Source: UBA11606 sp964513285
GTDB lineage: Bacteria > Actinomycetota > Acidimicrobiia > Acidimicrobiales > Aldehydirespiratoraceae
DNA length: 64,000 bases
Direction: 5' to 3'
Assembly (NCBI GenBank): GCA_964513285.1
Contig: CAZEML010000002.1
Span: forward strand, 5,972 to 69,971
Notes under the pieces: model-generated
The model's database searches: none
Seen by the model: only the letters and a program-made list of their open reading frames with translations
What the model was told of the DNA's origin: nothing
In this document: positions 50,545 to 59,637 of the stretch, one piece after another
Layout: each line of letters starts with the position of its first letter
Numbering within the stretch: position 1 is the stretch's first letter
Program-made: the position numbers and the translations under genes

Positions 50545-51280
50545 GTTGAACGACATTCCTGCTGCGGAGCGGCACCTGCACTTCCAGGTCGTGGCCGCGC
50601 TCGCCGACGGCACCCCGCGCGGGGCGGAGAGCTTTCTTCGCTGGATCGACGACGCGGGCGACATGGTGCCGACGATGGCGTGGCTGCCCGAGGCGACCGC
50701 CAGCGGCGTCCTCACCGGCTACGCGATCGAGGCGCAAGCGTCGTGGCTCGAGTGCGCCAACCAGTTCGACGATCTGATCATCTCCTTCAACACCTCCGGC
50801 CAGGACCTGCTCGACGACGCCTGGATGGAGGCCACGATCGCGGCCGCCGAATCGACCGAGACGACGCTTGCGCTCGAGATCGACCACATCCAGTTCGACG
50901 CCCGGATCGCGAACGAGGTCGCACCCATCTGGGACACCCCGTACATCCCCGACCTCGACGAACGGCTCGCGACGCTTCGCCGGGCCGGGCTCTCGATCTG
51001 GCTCGACGACTACGGCGACACCTTCCGCGACGAAGCGATCTTCGAGCACCCCGAGATCGACCTCATCAAGTTCGACCAGACGTTCCTCAACCTCCCCGTC
51101 GACGAACTCGCCGAGCTCACCTACCGCACCGGTGACGCCGGCAAGACGGTGATCATCGAAGGCATCGAGACCGAGACCCAACGACGGCATGCGTTCGATG
51201 CGGGTATCCAACTCGGCCAGGGGTTCTTGTTCGGGTGGCCGATGCCGCTCGACGAGTTCGGCGCCTCGATCGGGCGCTGA
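50534..51280 (+). CDS. EAL-domain protein (cyclic-di-GMP phosphodiesterase type, divergent)
   Basis: 248 residues, a stand-alone EAL domain. The motif E-A-L-L-R is E-S-F-L-R here. Metal and catalytic positions are mostly kept: Asn in S-F-N-T-S-G, Glu in L-E-I-D, D-D in L-D-D-Y-G, Lys in L-I-K-F-D and Glu in I-I-E-G-I-E. The second half of the E-L-T-E motif is altered. It may be a slow phosphodiesterase or a c-di-GMP sensor. It overlaps the nuclease gene by 11 bases, an unexpected partner for a signalling enzyme. Confidence 0.8.
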   Translation: MAGELNDIPAAERHLHFQVVAALADGTPRGAESFLRWIDDAGDMVPTMAWLPEATASGVLTGYAIEAQASWLECANQFDDLIISFNTSGQDLLDDAWMEATIAAAESTETTLALEIDHIQFDARIANEVAPIWDTPYIPDLDERLATLRRAGLSIWLDDYGDTFRDEAIFEHPEIDLIKFDQTFLNLPVDELAELTYRTGDAGKTVIIEGIETETQRRHAFDAGIQLGQGFLFGWPMPLDEFGASIGR

Positions 51281-51281
51281 C

Positions 51282-52589
51282 TCAGGTCGACGGCCGGCGC
51301 GGCGGCGCCGGCGCCGTCGGCTGCACATCGCCCCCGAACGGTTCGGTGATCTCGCCCGCCTCGGCGTCGAGTCCCCGGAGTCGACGACCGACGAGCAGCC
51401 ACAGCCCGATCGTGATGTAGGCCGCGCCGGCGACGGTGTAGGCGAACCGAGGGTTGGTCCGGTCGATGAGTTGGCCGAGGGAGAGCTGTCCGAGCGGGTT
51501 CGATGCGGTGAGCATCGTCAGGTAGACGGCGAGGACCTTGGCTCGGACCGCCTCATCGACCTGGAGCTGGATCGCCGTGTTGAGGGTGCTCGCCGAGGTC
51601 AGGTGGGCGGCGCCCATCATGAACGATCCGATCAACGCGACCGAGAAGACGGGCGCCGTCGCGATCACGAGCGAGCCGCCGGCGTAGAGCAACAGCGCGG
51701 TCTGTTGGATCTGTGACCGCTTGAAGCGGCCGGCCGCCATGGCGATCAACGGCGACGTGAGCACCGCGCCCAGCCCGACGGCGGAGAGCATCCAGCCAAA
51801 GCCCTGTTCGCCTTGATCGAAGACGTCCTCGGCGATGGTGACCATCAGCGTCTGCAGCGACAGGCCGAAGAACCCGATCAGCGACACGGTCAAGATCGCG
51901 GTGCGGATGCCCTGGTTGGCGAAGGCGTACCGTGCTGCGCCGGCGAACTCCCGCAACGGGCGCATCCGGCCTTCGGGGCGGACGTGCACGGCGTCCAGCC
52001 GCATCAAGGCCAGGCCGGTGAGGACCGCTCCGTAACTGATCGCGTTGACGAAGAACGCCCAGCCCGGTCCGAACCATGCGATCGCCGCACCGCCGAGTGC
52101 CGGCCCGACCATGCGCGAGGCGTTGAACTGGGCCGAGTTGAGCGTGATGCCGGCCAGGAGGTGTTCCCGTGGGACGAGTTCGCTGACGATCGCCTGCCAC
52201 GCGGGCAGGTTGAGGCCGGCGGTCAGTCCGACGAGGACCGAGACGGCGACGAACGCCCACGCCTCCCGTACCCCGGAGAACCACAAGGCCATCAACCCGA
52301 GCGCGACGAACGCCTGCAGGGTCTGGGTGACGAGCAGGACCTGTCGTCGGGGGTAGCGGTCCGCGATCGCACCGCCGAAGGGACCCATGAGCGCCATCGG
52401 CATGATCTGAGCGAAGCCGGCCAGCCCGACCCAGCCGGCGCTGTCGGTCAGCTCGAAGACGACGATCGGGATCGCGATCGTCTGGAACCACCGGCCGATG
52501 TTGGAGAGCAGGCCACCGAACCAGAACAGGCGATAGTTCCGGATCCGAAAGACCGAGAAGCTGCTGCGTAAGCCCCCGCCGCCACTCAC
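51282..52589 (-). CDS. MFS transporter, EntS-like (MFS_3)
   Basis: 435 residues with about 12 hydrophobic helices. F-R-I-R-N-Y-R-L-F-W at the start and the loop G-G-A-I-A-D-R-Y-P-R-R between helices 2 and 3 are typical of the enterobactin-exporter-like MFS_3 group. Start is a GTG overlapping the upstream PhyH stop. It likely exports a small hydrophobic compound; the coupling to an oxygenase hints that the compound is made or modified by that enzyme. Confidence 0.88.
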   Translation of the reverse strand: MSGGGGLRSSFSVFRIRNYRLFWFGGLLSNIGRWFQTIAIPIVVFELTDSAGWVGLAGFAQIMPMALMGPFGGAIADRYPRRQVLLVTQTLQAFVALGLMALWFSGVREAWAFVAVSVLVGLTAGLNLPAWQAIVSELVPREHLLAGITLNSAQFNASRMVGPALGGAAIAWFGPGWAFFVNAISYGAVLTGLALMRLDAVHVRPEGRMRPLREFAGAARYAFANQGIRTAILTVSLIGFFGLSLQTLMVTIAEDVFDQGEQGFGWMLSAVGLGAVLTSPLIAMAAGRFKRSQIQQTALLLYAGGSLVIATAPVFSVALIGSFMMGAAHLTSASTLNTAIQLQVDEAVRAKVLAVYLTMLTASNPLGQLSLGQLIDRTNPRFAYTVAGAAYITIGLWLLVGRRLRGLDAEAGEITEPFGGDVQPTAPAPPRRPST

Positions 52590-53395
52590 CGGGTCGCCCC
52601 GATGAGGGTGGGGAACCAGTCCTCGCGCAGGGCTTCGCCGTCGCGCATGCCGTGTTCGGGGAACGGCGGTGAGGTGCGTCCGGGACGGCTGACGTAGCGG
52701 GCGTCGTCGCCGACGAGCCGCAACGAGAAGGCCCGGCGCCGACTCGAGCCGGGGTTGCCGCGGGCGCCGTGGACCACCCCGTAGTGGAACGCGATCGCGT
52801 CACCGGGCTCCAACGCCCATTCGAGCACCCGGTACTGGTCGGGGTCGGCATCGGGGTCGGGCACCGGGAGGTAGTCGTCGGCGTCGGGGTAGAAGTCGTC
52901 GCCGCTCAGCCAGCGCACCGGCAACACGTCCTTCTCCCAGCGATGCGAACCGGCGATCAGCCGAAGGGTCGTCGACTCGTCGACCGGGTCGAGCGGGATC
53001 CAGAAGCTCACGGTCTGGTGGCCGTCGACGAAATAGTACGGCCGGTCGCTGTGCCAGGGCGTCGGCGTGGCCGTGCCCGGTTCCTTCACGAGGACGTGAT
53101 CGTGGAAGAGCTGCACCGACCTCGACCGCATCAGCTGAGCACCCAGCGACGCCGCGTCGGACTCACGGGCGAATCGCTCGAACTCCGGGATGCGCGGCCA
53201 GTTGACGTAGTCGTCCCAGAACCGACCCGCCTCGCCCGCGGGCACGTTCTCGGCGAAGTACTCCCCCGGTTCGGCCTCGTTGGTCGCCACGCCGTCGGCA
53301 AGCGTCTCGATCCAATCGGCGAAGACGCCGCGGAGCACCACGGCCCCGTCGTGCTGGAACGCGTCGACGAGTTCGGAGTCGAGGGACGGGGGCAT
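52586..53395 (-). CDS. Phytanoyl-CoA dioxygenase-family oxygenase
   Basis: 269 residues. Iron ligands are H-S-D in P-W-H-S-D-R-P-Y (about residue 113) and the distal His in V-V-H-G-A-R-G-N, with Arg in R-A-F-S-L-R. L-R-L-I-A-G-S-H-R-W is a family motif. 2-Oxoglutarate-dependent hydroxylation of a small substrate is expected. It is coupled to an exporter gene (GTGA overlap) and divergent from the enoyl-CoA hydratase gene. Confidence 0.85.
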   Translation of the reverse strand: MPPSLDSELVDAFQHDGAVVLRGVFADWIETLADGVATNEAEPGEYFAENVPAGEAGRFWDDYVNWPRIPEFERFARESDAASLGAQLMRSRSVQLFHDHVLVKEPGTATPTPWHSDRPYYFVDGHQTVSFWIPLDPVDESTTLRLIAGSHRWEKDVLPVRWLSGDDFYPDADDYLPVPDPDADPDQYRVLEWALEPGDAIAFHYGVVHGARGNPGSSRRRAFSLRLVGDDARYVSRPGRTSPPFPEHGMRDGEALREDWFPTLIGATR

Positions 53396-53460
53396 CGGTT
53401 CACCGTACCGACCGGCGTCCGTCTACACGGGATTGCAGGACAGATGCCACACTCTCGTCC

Positions 53461-54222
53461 ATGAGTCTCATCACCACCGAGGTCCGTGGCCGGGTCGGCC
53501 TCCTCACCCTCAACGATCCCGACAAGCGCAACGCCATCACGCTGGCGATGAACGACGAGATCGGTGCGGTGCTCGACGAGTGGGAGGCCGATGAGGGCAT
53601 CGGCGCGGTGGTGGTCACCGGTGCGGGACGGGGGTTCTGCGCCGGCGCAGACCTCGACGATCTGATGGCGGGCTCCAACGCCGAGGAGATGAAGGCGATC
53701 TACGACGGCTTCTTGCGCATCGCCCACACGCCGTTGCCGACGATCGCCGCGGTCAACGGCGCGGCCGTGGGCGCGGGCATGAACATGGTGCTCGCGTGCG
53801 ATCTGGTGCTCGCCGGACGCGAGTACGCCAAGTTCGACTCGCGCTTCTTGCAGATCGGCATTCATCCGGGCGGCGGTCACACCTGGCGGCTCCGCCAGAT
53901 CGCCGGACGCTCGACCACCATGGCGATGGTGATGTTCAACCAGATCCTGCGAGCTGACCGGGCCAAGGAGGTCGGCCTCGCGTGGGATGTCGTCGACGAC
54001 GCCGACCTGGTCGACACGGCGGTCGAGATGGCGGCCGTCGCGGCCGGCCAGGACCGTGAACTCAACGCCCGCACGAAGGCGACGATCCTCACCCTCGACA
54101 CGATCACCGAGTCGAATCAGGCGGTCGACTACGAGATCCACCCGCAGCTGTGGTCGATGGGTCAGCCCCCGTTCCGAGAGCTGGTCACCCGCCTCCAGAA
54201 GAACATCTCATCGAAGGACTGA
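53461..54222 (+). CDS. Enoyl-CoA hydratase/isomerase family protein
   Basis: 253 residues. The crotonase fold is shown by N-D-P-D-K-R-N-A-I, G-R-G-F-C-A-G-A-D-L (oxyanion hole) and G-A-A-V-G-A-G-M-N-M-V-L-A-C-D. The first catalytic Glu position (usually G-E-x in the helix after this) and the second (I-H-P-G-G-G) suggest hydratase or isomerase chemistry not clearly assigned. It acts in fatty or related acyl-CoA breakdown. Confidence 0.88.
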   Translation: MSLITTEVRGRVGLLTLNDPDKRNAITLAMNDEIGAVLDEWEADEGIGAVVVTGAGRGFCAGADLDDLMAGSNAEEMKAIYDGFLRIAHTPLPTIAAVNGAAVGAGMNMVLACDLVLAGREYAKFDSRFLQIGIHPGGGHTWRLRQIAGRSTTMAMVMFNQILRADRAKEVGLAWDVVDDADLVDTAVEMAAVAAGQDRELNARTKATILTLDTITESNQAVDYEIHPQLWSMGQPPFRELVTRLQKNISSKD

Positions 54223-54232
54223 CCGGCCGGCG

Positions 54233-55762
54233 CTAGTCGACGAGGGAGAGCAGCCCTTCGTCGTCCCAGGCGTACTCGTAGTAGAACCACTTCTTCGTTT
54301 CGGAGCCCGTCTCGATCTTGAAGGCGGTGATGAGCCGCTCGCCGTCGGTCTTCACATAGATCGATCCCCACACCGCGACGTTGGTGCGGCCGAGGCGTTC
54401 GATGCGCTCGACGAGCTTCTCGACGTCGGCGGGCGTCTGGGCGGGACCCTCTGCGGCCTCCTTCACGTCGGCCATCAGGTCGGCGACGGTCTCCTCGTCC
54501 TCTCGGGCGCGTGTCGAGCGTTGGAGTTCGGTGGACAAGATCACGGGGCGGTTGCCGCGCCCGAACGTGCCGAGGCGACCGAGGAGATCGGGGCGAGGGT
54601 GGATGTGCCCGTCCTCGCCCGAGGAGACGACGAACGCCGCGGCGTTGACCGCCCGGAGAAAGGCATCGGTGACCTTCTCGGAGCCGTGATGGCACGCCTT
54701 CATCACGTCGGACCGGAACGTTCGTGACGCGTCGGCCACCATGTCCTCGTAGTCCTGGCTCCCCTTCGGCGGGAACGCATCCCGCTGGGTGTAGTGCTGG
54801 AGCAGGAAGCGTTCGGCCCGGTCGTTGAGATCGCCGCCGAACAGGATGCGGAAGTCGCCGATCGTCAGCTTGAGGATGATCGAGTGCCCGTTCTTGGTCT
54901 CGCTCGGCTTGCCGAGCCGTCGCAGTCGAGCTTCGCCGTGCTTGGACTCGACGACGGGGCCGAGCACCTCGACGGTGTAGTCCCGTCCATCGTCGGGGGC
55001 ACACTCGTCGAGCCACTCCGTGCGAGTGGCGGTCATCTCGCGACCGACCCGCTCGTAGCCCTTGATGTTGCGGTTGGCGAGCGCCTCGCGCATCACCGCC
55101 GGGTACTGGTAGTCGCCGATGTCGACGTCGGGTCCGAAGTGGCGTCGGAAGTCGGTCTTCCCCTCCGCCAGGTCGGCGACGTACTCGACACCGTTGTCGG
55201 GGTCGGTCGTCTTGCCGCCGAGCTTGTCGAACTGCTTGGCCTCGGCCACCGGGCGTTCGACCAGGCCCGAGTGGTAGAGGTGATCGAAGCCGAACCGGCG
55301 GTCGGCGAAGATCGACTCGAACCCTTGGTAGTGGTCCTTGTCGGGATGGGTGATGACCGCGGCATGGAACTGCCGACTCGTCGCGTAGGTGCCGAAGCGA
55401 CGCAGCAGGAAGTCGTGCATGTTCTGGCGTTCACCGGCATCGATCACCGACACCCGTTCGGTGCCGTCGGGCTCCGGCGCGATCAGCACCGCCCCGTCGC
55501 CCTGCCCGACGTCGACGAACACGATCTCGAGGGGCCGATGCTCGGTCGTGTGCGACTTGCGGATGTAGAGCATCTCGCCGCCGTCATCGGCGTTGGGCGC
55601 CCAGTGCACCTTCAACCAGCCGCCGCTCATCTCCTGCTCGACCTGGAGCTGGTCACCCCACAGCACCTGGCGGACCTTGGTCGAACGATCCGAACGGTAG
55701 AGGTACACCGCCGTCGACTTCTTGCTGGGTTTGGGCAACGCCACGTAGCGCGTGCTCGGCAT
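54233..55762 (-). CDS. ComEC-like metallo-beta-lactamase-fold hydrolase with N-terminal SH3-like domain
   Basis: 509 residues from the ATG at 55762. The first 80 or so residues resemble a bacterial SH3 fold (V-Y-L-Y-R-S-D-R-S-T, W-L-K-V-H-W). The MBL domain begins I-V-F-V-D-V-G-Q-G-D-G-A (ComEC/Rec2 type), with I-T-H-P-D-K-D-H-Y-Q-G (HxxxDH metal site) and K-A-C-H-H-G-S. A long charged C-terminal helix region (D-V-E-K-L-V-E-R-I-E) follows. No membrane segments are seen, so unlike ComEC it is soluble. Nuclease or phosphodiesterase action is likely. Confidence 0.82.
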   Translation of the reverse strand: MPSTRYVALPKPSKKSTAVYLYRSDRSTKVRQVLWGDQLQVEQEMSGGWLKVHWAPNADDGGEMLYIRKSHTTEHRPLEIVFVDVGQGDGAVLIAPEPDGTERVSVIDAGERQNMHDFLLRRFGTYATSRQFHAAVITHPDKDHYQGFESIFADRRFGFDHLYHSGLVERPVAEAKQFDKLGGKTTDPDNGVEYVADLAEGKTDFRRHFGPDVDIGDYQYPAVMREALANRNIKGYERVGREMTATRTEWLDECAPDDGRDYTVEVLGPVVESKHGEARLRRLGKPSETKNGHSIILKLTIGDFRILFGGDLNDRAERFLLQHYTQRDAFPPKGSQDYEDMVADASRTFRSDVMKACHHGSEKVTDAFLRAVNAAAFVVSSGEDGHIHPRPDLLGRLGTFGRGNRPVILSTELQRSTRAREDEETVADLMADVKEAAEGPAQTPADVEKLVERIERLGRTNVAVWGSIYVKTDGERLITAFKIETGSETKKWFYYEYAWDDEGLLSLVD

Positions 55763-55839
55763 CGGAGTTCCGCCTCCCGTCCGATCAATCGTGGTTCGCA
55801 GTCTTCCACGGACGCGCCGCGTCCTACCATGGCCGAACT

Positions 55840-56904
55840 GTGACCGACTCCGAACACCCCGACCTGCTCGAGATCGATCCCGCGTCCGGCGAGACGGTGC
55901 TCGACGTGTACGAACGCAACGGCTGGGGCGACGGGCTCCCCCTCGAGGCACCGACCCCCGAACGGGTCGACGCGATGCTGCGGACCCTCGACCTGGTCGA
56001 CGGCAGGCCGGCCGACCCCGACGAGGTCATCGCCGTCCTGCCGCCGCGATCGGGCGAGGCGACGCGACGCATGATCGCCATCAACGCCGTGCTCGCGGGC
56101 TGTCGGCCCGAGCACCTGCCGGTGCTGATCTCCGCGGTCCGTGCCCTCGCCCACCCCGACCTCAACCTGCGAGGCGTGAACGCCACGACCCACTCGGTCG
56201 CGCCGCTCCTGATCGTGCACGGCCAGGCCGCCATCGACGGCGGGTTCAACTCCGGCCTCGGCGCGTTCGGGCCCGGCAACCGCGCCAACGCGACGGTCGG
56301 ACGGGCGCTTCGGCTGATCCTGCTGCACATCGCCGGAGCCCGACCCGGGCCCGGTGATGCGTCGACCCAGGGCGGGCCGGCGAAGTACAGCTACTGCGTC
56401 GCCGAGAACCTCGACGAGTCGCCGTGGGGTGGGTACGCCCGCAGCGTCGGCGTGGACGCGCCATCGGCGGTGACGATCCACTGTGGTGAGGCGCCCCACA
56501 ACGTGCACGACATGGAGTCCGAGGAGCCGGCCCGCATCCTCGACAAGGTCGCCTCGGCGATGACGTCGACCGGTCAGAACAATGCGCCGATCAGCCAGGG
56601 CGAGTACTTCGTCGCGATGTGTCCCGAGCACGCGGCAGCGTGTGCGGCCGATGGCTGGACCCGAGACCATGTGGCCGCGTATCTGTTCAATCAGGCCCGG
56701 ATGAACGTCGGCGAGCTGAAGCGCGCGTTCGATCTGCGGGCGTGGGCGCCGTGGATGCAGCGTCTCGACGATGCCGATCTCGTCCCGATGACCGAGTCGG
56801 CGGCGAACATCAAGGTCGTCGTGATCGGTGGCGCCGGCAAGCACAGCTCGGTGATCCCGAGCTGGGGCATGACCCGCAGCGTCACCGTGCCCATCGAGCC
56901 CTGA
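55840..56904 (+). CDS. Paralogue of the UGSC-associated partner protein, function unknown
   Basis: 354 residues from the GTG at 55840 (an ATG 12 bases earlier is out of frame and stops). It shares with the 5808-6818 protein the motif G-D-G-L-P-L-E-A-P-T-P-E-R-V near the N-terminus, N-A-T-T-H-S-V-A-P-L-L-I-V-H-G, and G-P-G-N-R-A-N-A-T-V-G-R-A-L-R-L. The C-terminus ends S-W-G-M-T-R-S-V-T-V-P. Here no UGSC gene adjoins it; the nearest is 4.5 kb away at 61362. It is divergent from the MBL gene. The reaction is unknown. Confidence 0.72.
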   Translation: MTDSEHPDLLEIDPASGETVLDVYERNGWGDGLPLEAPTPERVDAMLRTLDLVDGRPADPDEVIAVLPPRSGEATRRMIAINAVLAGCRPEHLPVLISAVRALAHPDLNLRGVNATTHSVAPLLIVHGQAAIDGGFNSGLGAFGPGNRANATVGRALRLILLHIAGARPGPGDASTQGGPAKYSYCVAENLDESPWGGYARSVGVDAPSAVTIHCGEAPHNVHDMESEEPARILDKVASAMTSTGQNNAPISQGEYFVAMCPEHAAACAADGWTRDHVAAYLFNQARMNVGELKRAFDLRAWAPWMQRLDDADLVPMTESAANIKVVVIGGAGKHSSVIPSWGMTRSVTVPIEP

Positions 56905-57013
56905 CGGGTCGCCCGCAGCGGCGGAGCGATCGGACCGGCATGCAGCGCCGGGCCGGGGCCGAACGGCATAACCCCTTACCCGGGCACCAGCTAGATCGCT
57001 GTCCACGCGGCAA

Positions 57014-57064
57014 ATGCTTCGCCTTCTCGCGACGCCCGGGTCGTGTCGCGAAAAGGCGAAGCAT
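57014..57064. repeat. Long inverted repeat (20-base arms, one mismatch) upstream of the DmdA-like gene
   Basis: The left arm at 57014-57033 starts ATGCTTCGCCTT and the right arm at 57045-57064 ends AAGGCGAAGCAT. They match over 20 bases with one mismatch and have an 11-base loop. It lies 110 bases after one gene and 55 bases before the next. It may be a terminator for the upstream gene, an RNA control element, or a mobile palindrome of REP type. Confidence 0.75.
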
Positions 57065-57118
57065 CCCGACCCACCGCGAAGAAGGTCGTACCGTGCCGAC
57101 CCAGTTAGCCTTCGGCCC

Positions 57119-58276
57119 ATGACCGACGCCGCCGCCCAGGACACCGCCGACTTCGGGTTCGGAACCCAGATCCGCAAGTCGCCGTACTTCGACGCGACGG
57201 TGCGATGGGGAGCGACCGGATTCTCGGTCTACAACCACATGTACATCCCCCGCGACTTCGGGGACCCGGAGCAGAACTTCTGGAACCTGGTCAACGACGC
57301 GATCCTCTGCGACGTCGCCGTCGAGCGTCAGGTCGAGATCACCGGACCCGACGCGGCCCGCTTCACCCAGCTGTTGACGTGCCGTGATCTCAGCTCGATG
57401 CAGGTCGGGCAGTGCAAGTACATCCTGATCACCAACGCCGACGGTGGTCTGCTCAACGACCCGGTACTGCTGCGCCTGGCCGAGGATCACTTCTGGATCT
57501 CGCTGGCGGACAGCGACATCCTCCTGTGGGCGCAAGGCGTCGCCACCCACGCCGGGATGGACGTCTCGATCCGGGAGCCCGACGTCTCCCCGCTCCAGCT
57601 GCAGGGCCCCAAGTCGGGCGAGATCATGACCGCCCTCTTCGGCGACTGGATCGGCGACCTCAAGTACTACTGGCTGCGCGAGACCGAACTCGACGGCATC
57701 CCGCTCGTCGTGAGCCGCACCGGCTGGTCGAGCGAACTGGGCTACGAGATCTATCTCCGTGACGGCAGCCGAGGCGACGAGCTCTGGGAGAAGATCATGG
57801 CCGTCGGCACGCCGATGGGTCTCCAGCCGGGCCACACCTCCTCGATCCGGCGAATCGAGGGCGCGATGCTCAGCTACCACGCCGACGCCACCATCGACAC
57901 CAACCCGTTCGAGCTGGGTCTCGACCGGCTGGTCGCCGTCGACGCCGACATCGAGTTCATCGGCAAGGACGCCCTCCGCCGCATCCGCGACGAAGGCGTG
58001 AGCCGCACCCAGATCGGGATCGTGATCGACATGGATCCGCTCACCGGCCCGAACACGACCTTCTGGCCGGTCACCCGCGACGGTGAACGGGTCGGTGAGG
58101 TCACCTCCGCGGTGTGGTCGCCCCGTCTCGAACAGAACATCGCGCTGGCGATGGTCCGCGTCGACGCCGCCGAGATCGGGACGGCGCTGGAGGTCGAGAC
58201 CAACCTCGGCGTCACGACCGCCCGGGTGGTGGAGAAGCCGTTCTACGACCCGAAGAAGTCGCTGGCGAGCAGCTAG
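57119..58276 (+). CDS. DmdA/GcvT-family folate-dependent (de)methylase-like protein
   Basis: 385 residues from the ATG at 57119. The sequence follows the aminomethyltransferase (GcvT) fold and is closest in pattern to DMSP demethylase DmdA: K-S-P-Y-F-D-A-T, Y-N-H-M-Y-I-P, C-D-V-A-V-E-R-Q-V-E-I, L-N-D-P-V-L-L-R-L, W-I-S-L-A-D-S-D, P-L-Q-L-Q-G-P-K and S-R-T-G-W-S. DmdA moves a methyl from DMSP to tetrahydrofolate; other GcvT-like proteins act on glycine or dimethylglycine. DMSP or a betaine is a reasonable substrate, but the exact one is unproven. Confidence 0.82.
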   Translation: MTDAAAQDTADFGFGTQIRKSPYFDATVRWGATGFSVYNHMYIPRDFGDPEQNFWNLVNDAILCDVAVERQVEITGPDAARFTQLLTCRDLSSMQVGQCKYILITNADGGLLNDPVLLRLAEDHFWISLADSDILLWAQGVATHAGMDVSIREPDVSPLQLQGPKSGEIMTALFGDWIGDLKYYWLRETELDGIPLVVSRTGWSSELGYEIYLRDGSRGDELWEKIMAVGTPMGLQPGHTSSIRRIEGAMLSYHADATIDTNPFELGLDRLVAVDADIEFIGKDALRRIRDEGVSRTQIGIVIDMDPLTGPNTTFWPVTRDGERVGEVTSAVWSPRLEQNIALAMVRVDAAEIGTALEVETNLGVTTARVVEKPFYDPKKSLASS

Positions 58277-58299
58277 CGCTCGATCGCTGCGGGTGGCGC

Positions 58300-59637
58300 C
58301 TAAGCCTCGGCGAGGAAGGCTTCGAGCTTCTCGACCGCGGCGAGGGCCACGCCGAGGTCGGGCGAACCCCGCCCGCCGGTCGGACTGAGGCGAGACGCGA
58401 CCAACCAGCGAGCGATGGCCGGATCGGCGGTCCAACGGCCGACGTTGTGGATGTGGGCCAACGACCCGCTGACGAAGTCCATCGGCGTGTCGGGATGCGG
58501 GATCACGCCCGCCAGCTCGTTCTTGTCGTCGTTCGACAGGTCATCGCGGCCGGCGAGGTACCCGATGAACGCCGCGCTGAAGACCTGCTGGCAGGCCCGC
58601 ACGGTCTGGAGGGTGATCCGCCCCTCACCGAAGACGGGCACGATCGGCCGTCGCTCCAACCCGTCGGCCGTGCAGTCGACATGGACCGTGTCGAGGCTGG
58701 TCGGCGCCTCGCCGTCGTCGAGCACGATCGACGCCGAACCGATGCGCTGGACCCGACCGAGCCGGATCACGTGCTCGATCCGCCGGAGCTCGGCGAGCTC
58801 GATCTCGGTGACGGTCGCACACCGATACATCTCGGGCGTTCGGCTCGGATCGATGCGCAGCATCTGCCCGGCGGTCTCGAGATCGAGCCACATCTGCTCA
58901 GCCGACGACGCCGCCGCGATGATCTCGAGCTGCTCGCCGATCTTGAAGCCGTCGCCGGGCTGAGTCACCGCCCGGTTGATCAACCAGCTGTCGCGCGGAA
59001 CGATCCATCGGATCGACGCCGGAGCGACGTGCTGGTCGAGCAGCCACATGATGGCGTCGAAGGCGGTCTTGCCGGCACCGACGATCACATACCCACCCGC
59101 CGGGTTCTCGCACTCGGCCAACGCGTTGGGCGGGATGACCGTGACCCCGTCGTCGACCGCGTACTTCGGTGGCGTCGTGGACGGCACCGTGACCTTCATG
59201 TAGCTCGCGTCGACCACCGCGACGTTCGCCGACAACTCGACACTCGTGCCCGAGGCGAGACCGGTGGCGACACCATCTCGGTAGTCGGTGTTGGGGAAGA
59301 ACTGCACGCGCCCCGACGGCAGGAAGCGTCGTTGCATCGCGTGGTCGTAGTAGGCCAAAACCTCGGAGCCGCTCGCCAGTTCGGAGAGCCCACGGTTGGG
59401 TCCGACCTCGTCGATGTGGTCCGAACCCAGCGAGGCCGAGTTGAGGCCATAGAAGAACGACGGCTGATGAAGTCGAACGTGTGGGTAGGCGTCGTTCCAG
59501 TGGCCGCCGGGGCGCCCCCGACGATCGACCAGCGCAACGGTGGCGTCGGTGTGGGTGAGGATTTCGTCCACGAAGGCCATCCCCATGGCCCCGGCGCCGA
59601 CGACCACATAATCCGCGTCGACGGTGGTGGTCACCAT
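58300..59637 (-). CDS. FAD-dependent NAD(P)-binding oxidoreductase (monooxygenase-like)
   Basis: 445 residues. The FAD fold opens with Y-V-V-V-G-A-G-A-M-G-M-A, followed by G-G-H-W-N-D-A-Y-P. A second nucleotide motif V-I-V-G-A-G-K-T-A-F-D binds NAD(P). The layout resembles flavin monooxygenases, but the classic F-x-G-x-x-x-H-x-x-x-W is not obvious. It overlaps the DUF2855 gene by seven bases and so is last in an operon with it and the transglutaminase-like gene. Confidence 0.82.
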   Translation of the reverse strand: MVTTTVDADYVVVGAGAMGMAFVDEILTHTDATVALVDRRGRPGGHWNDAYPHVRLHQPSFFYGLNSASLGSDHIDEVGPNRGLSELASGSEVLAYYDHAMQRRFLPSGRVQFFPNTDYRDGVATGLASGTSVELSANVAVVDASYMKVTVPSTTPPKYAVDDGVTVIPPNALAECENPAGGYVIVGAGKTAFDAIMWLLDQHVAPASIRWIVPRDSWLINRAVTQPGDGFKIGEQLEIIAAASSAEQMWLDLETAGQMLRIDPSRTPEMYRCATVTEIELAELRRIEHVIRLGRVQRIGSASIVLDDGEAPTSLDTVHVDCTADGLERRPIVPVFGEGRITLQTVRACQQVFSAAFIGYLAGRDDLSNDDKNELAGVIPHPDTPMDFVSGSLAHIHNVGRWTADPAIARWLVASRLSPTGGRGSPDLGVALAAVEKLEAFLAEA

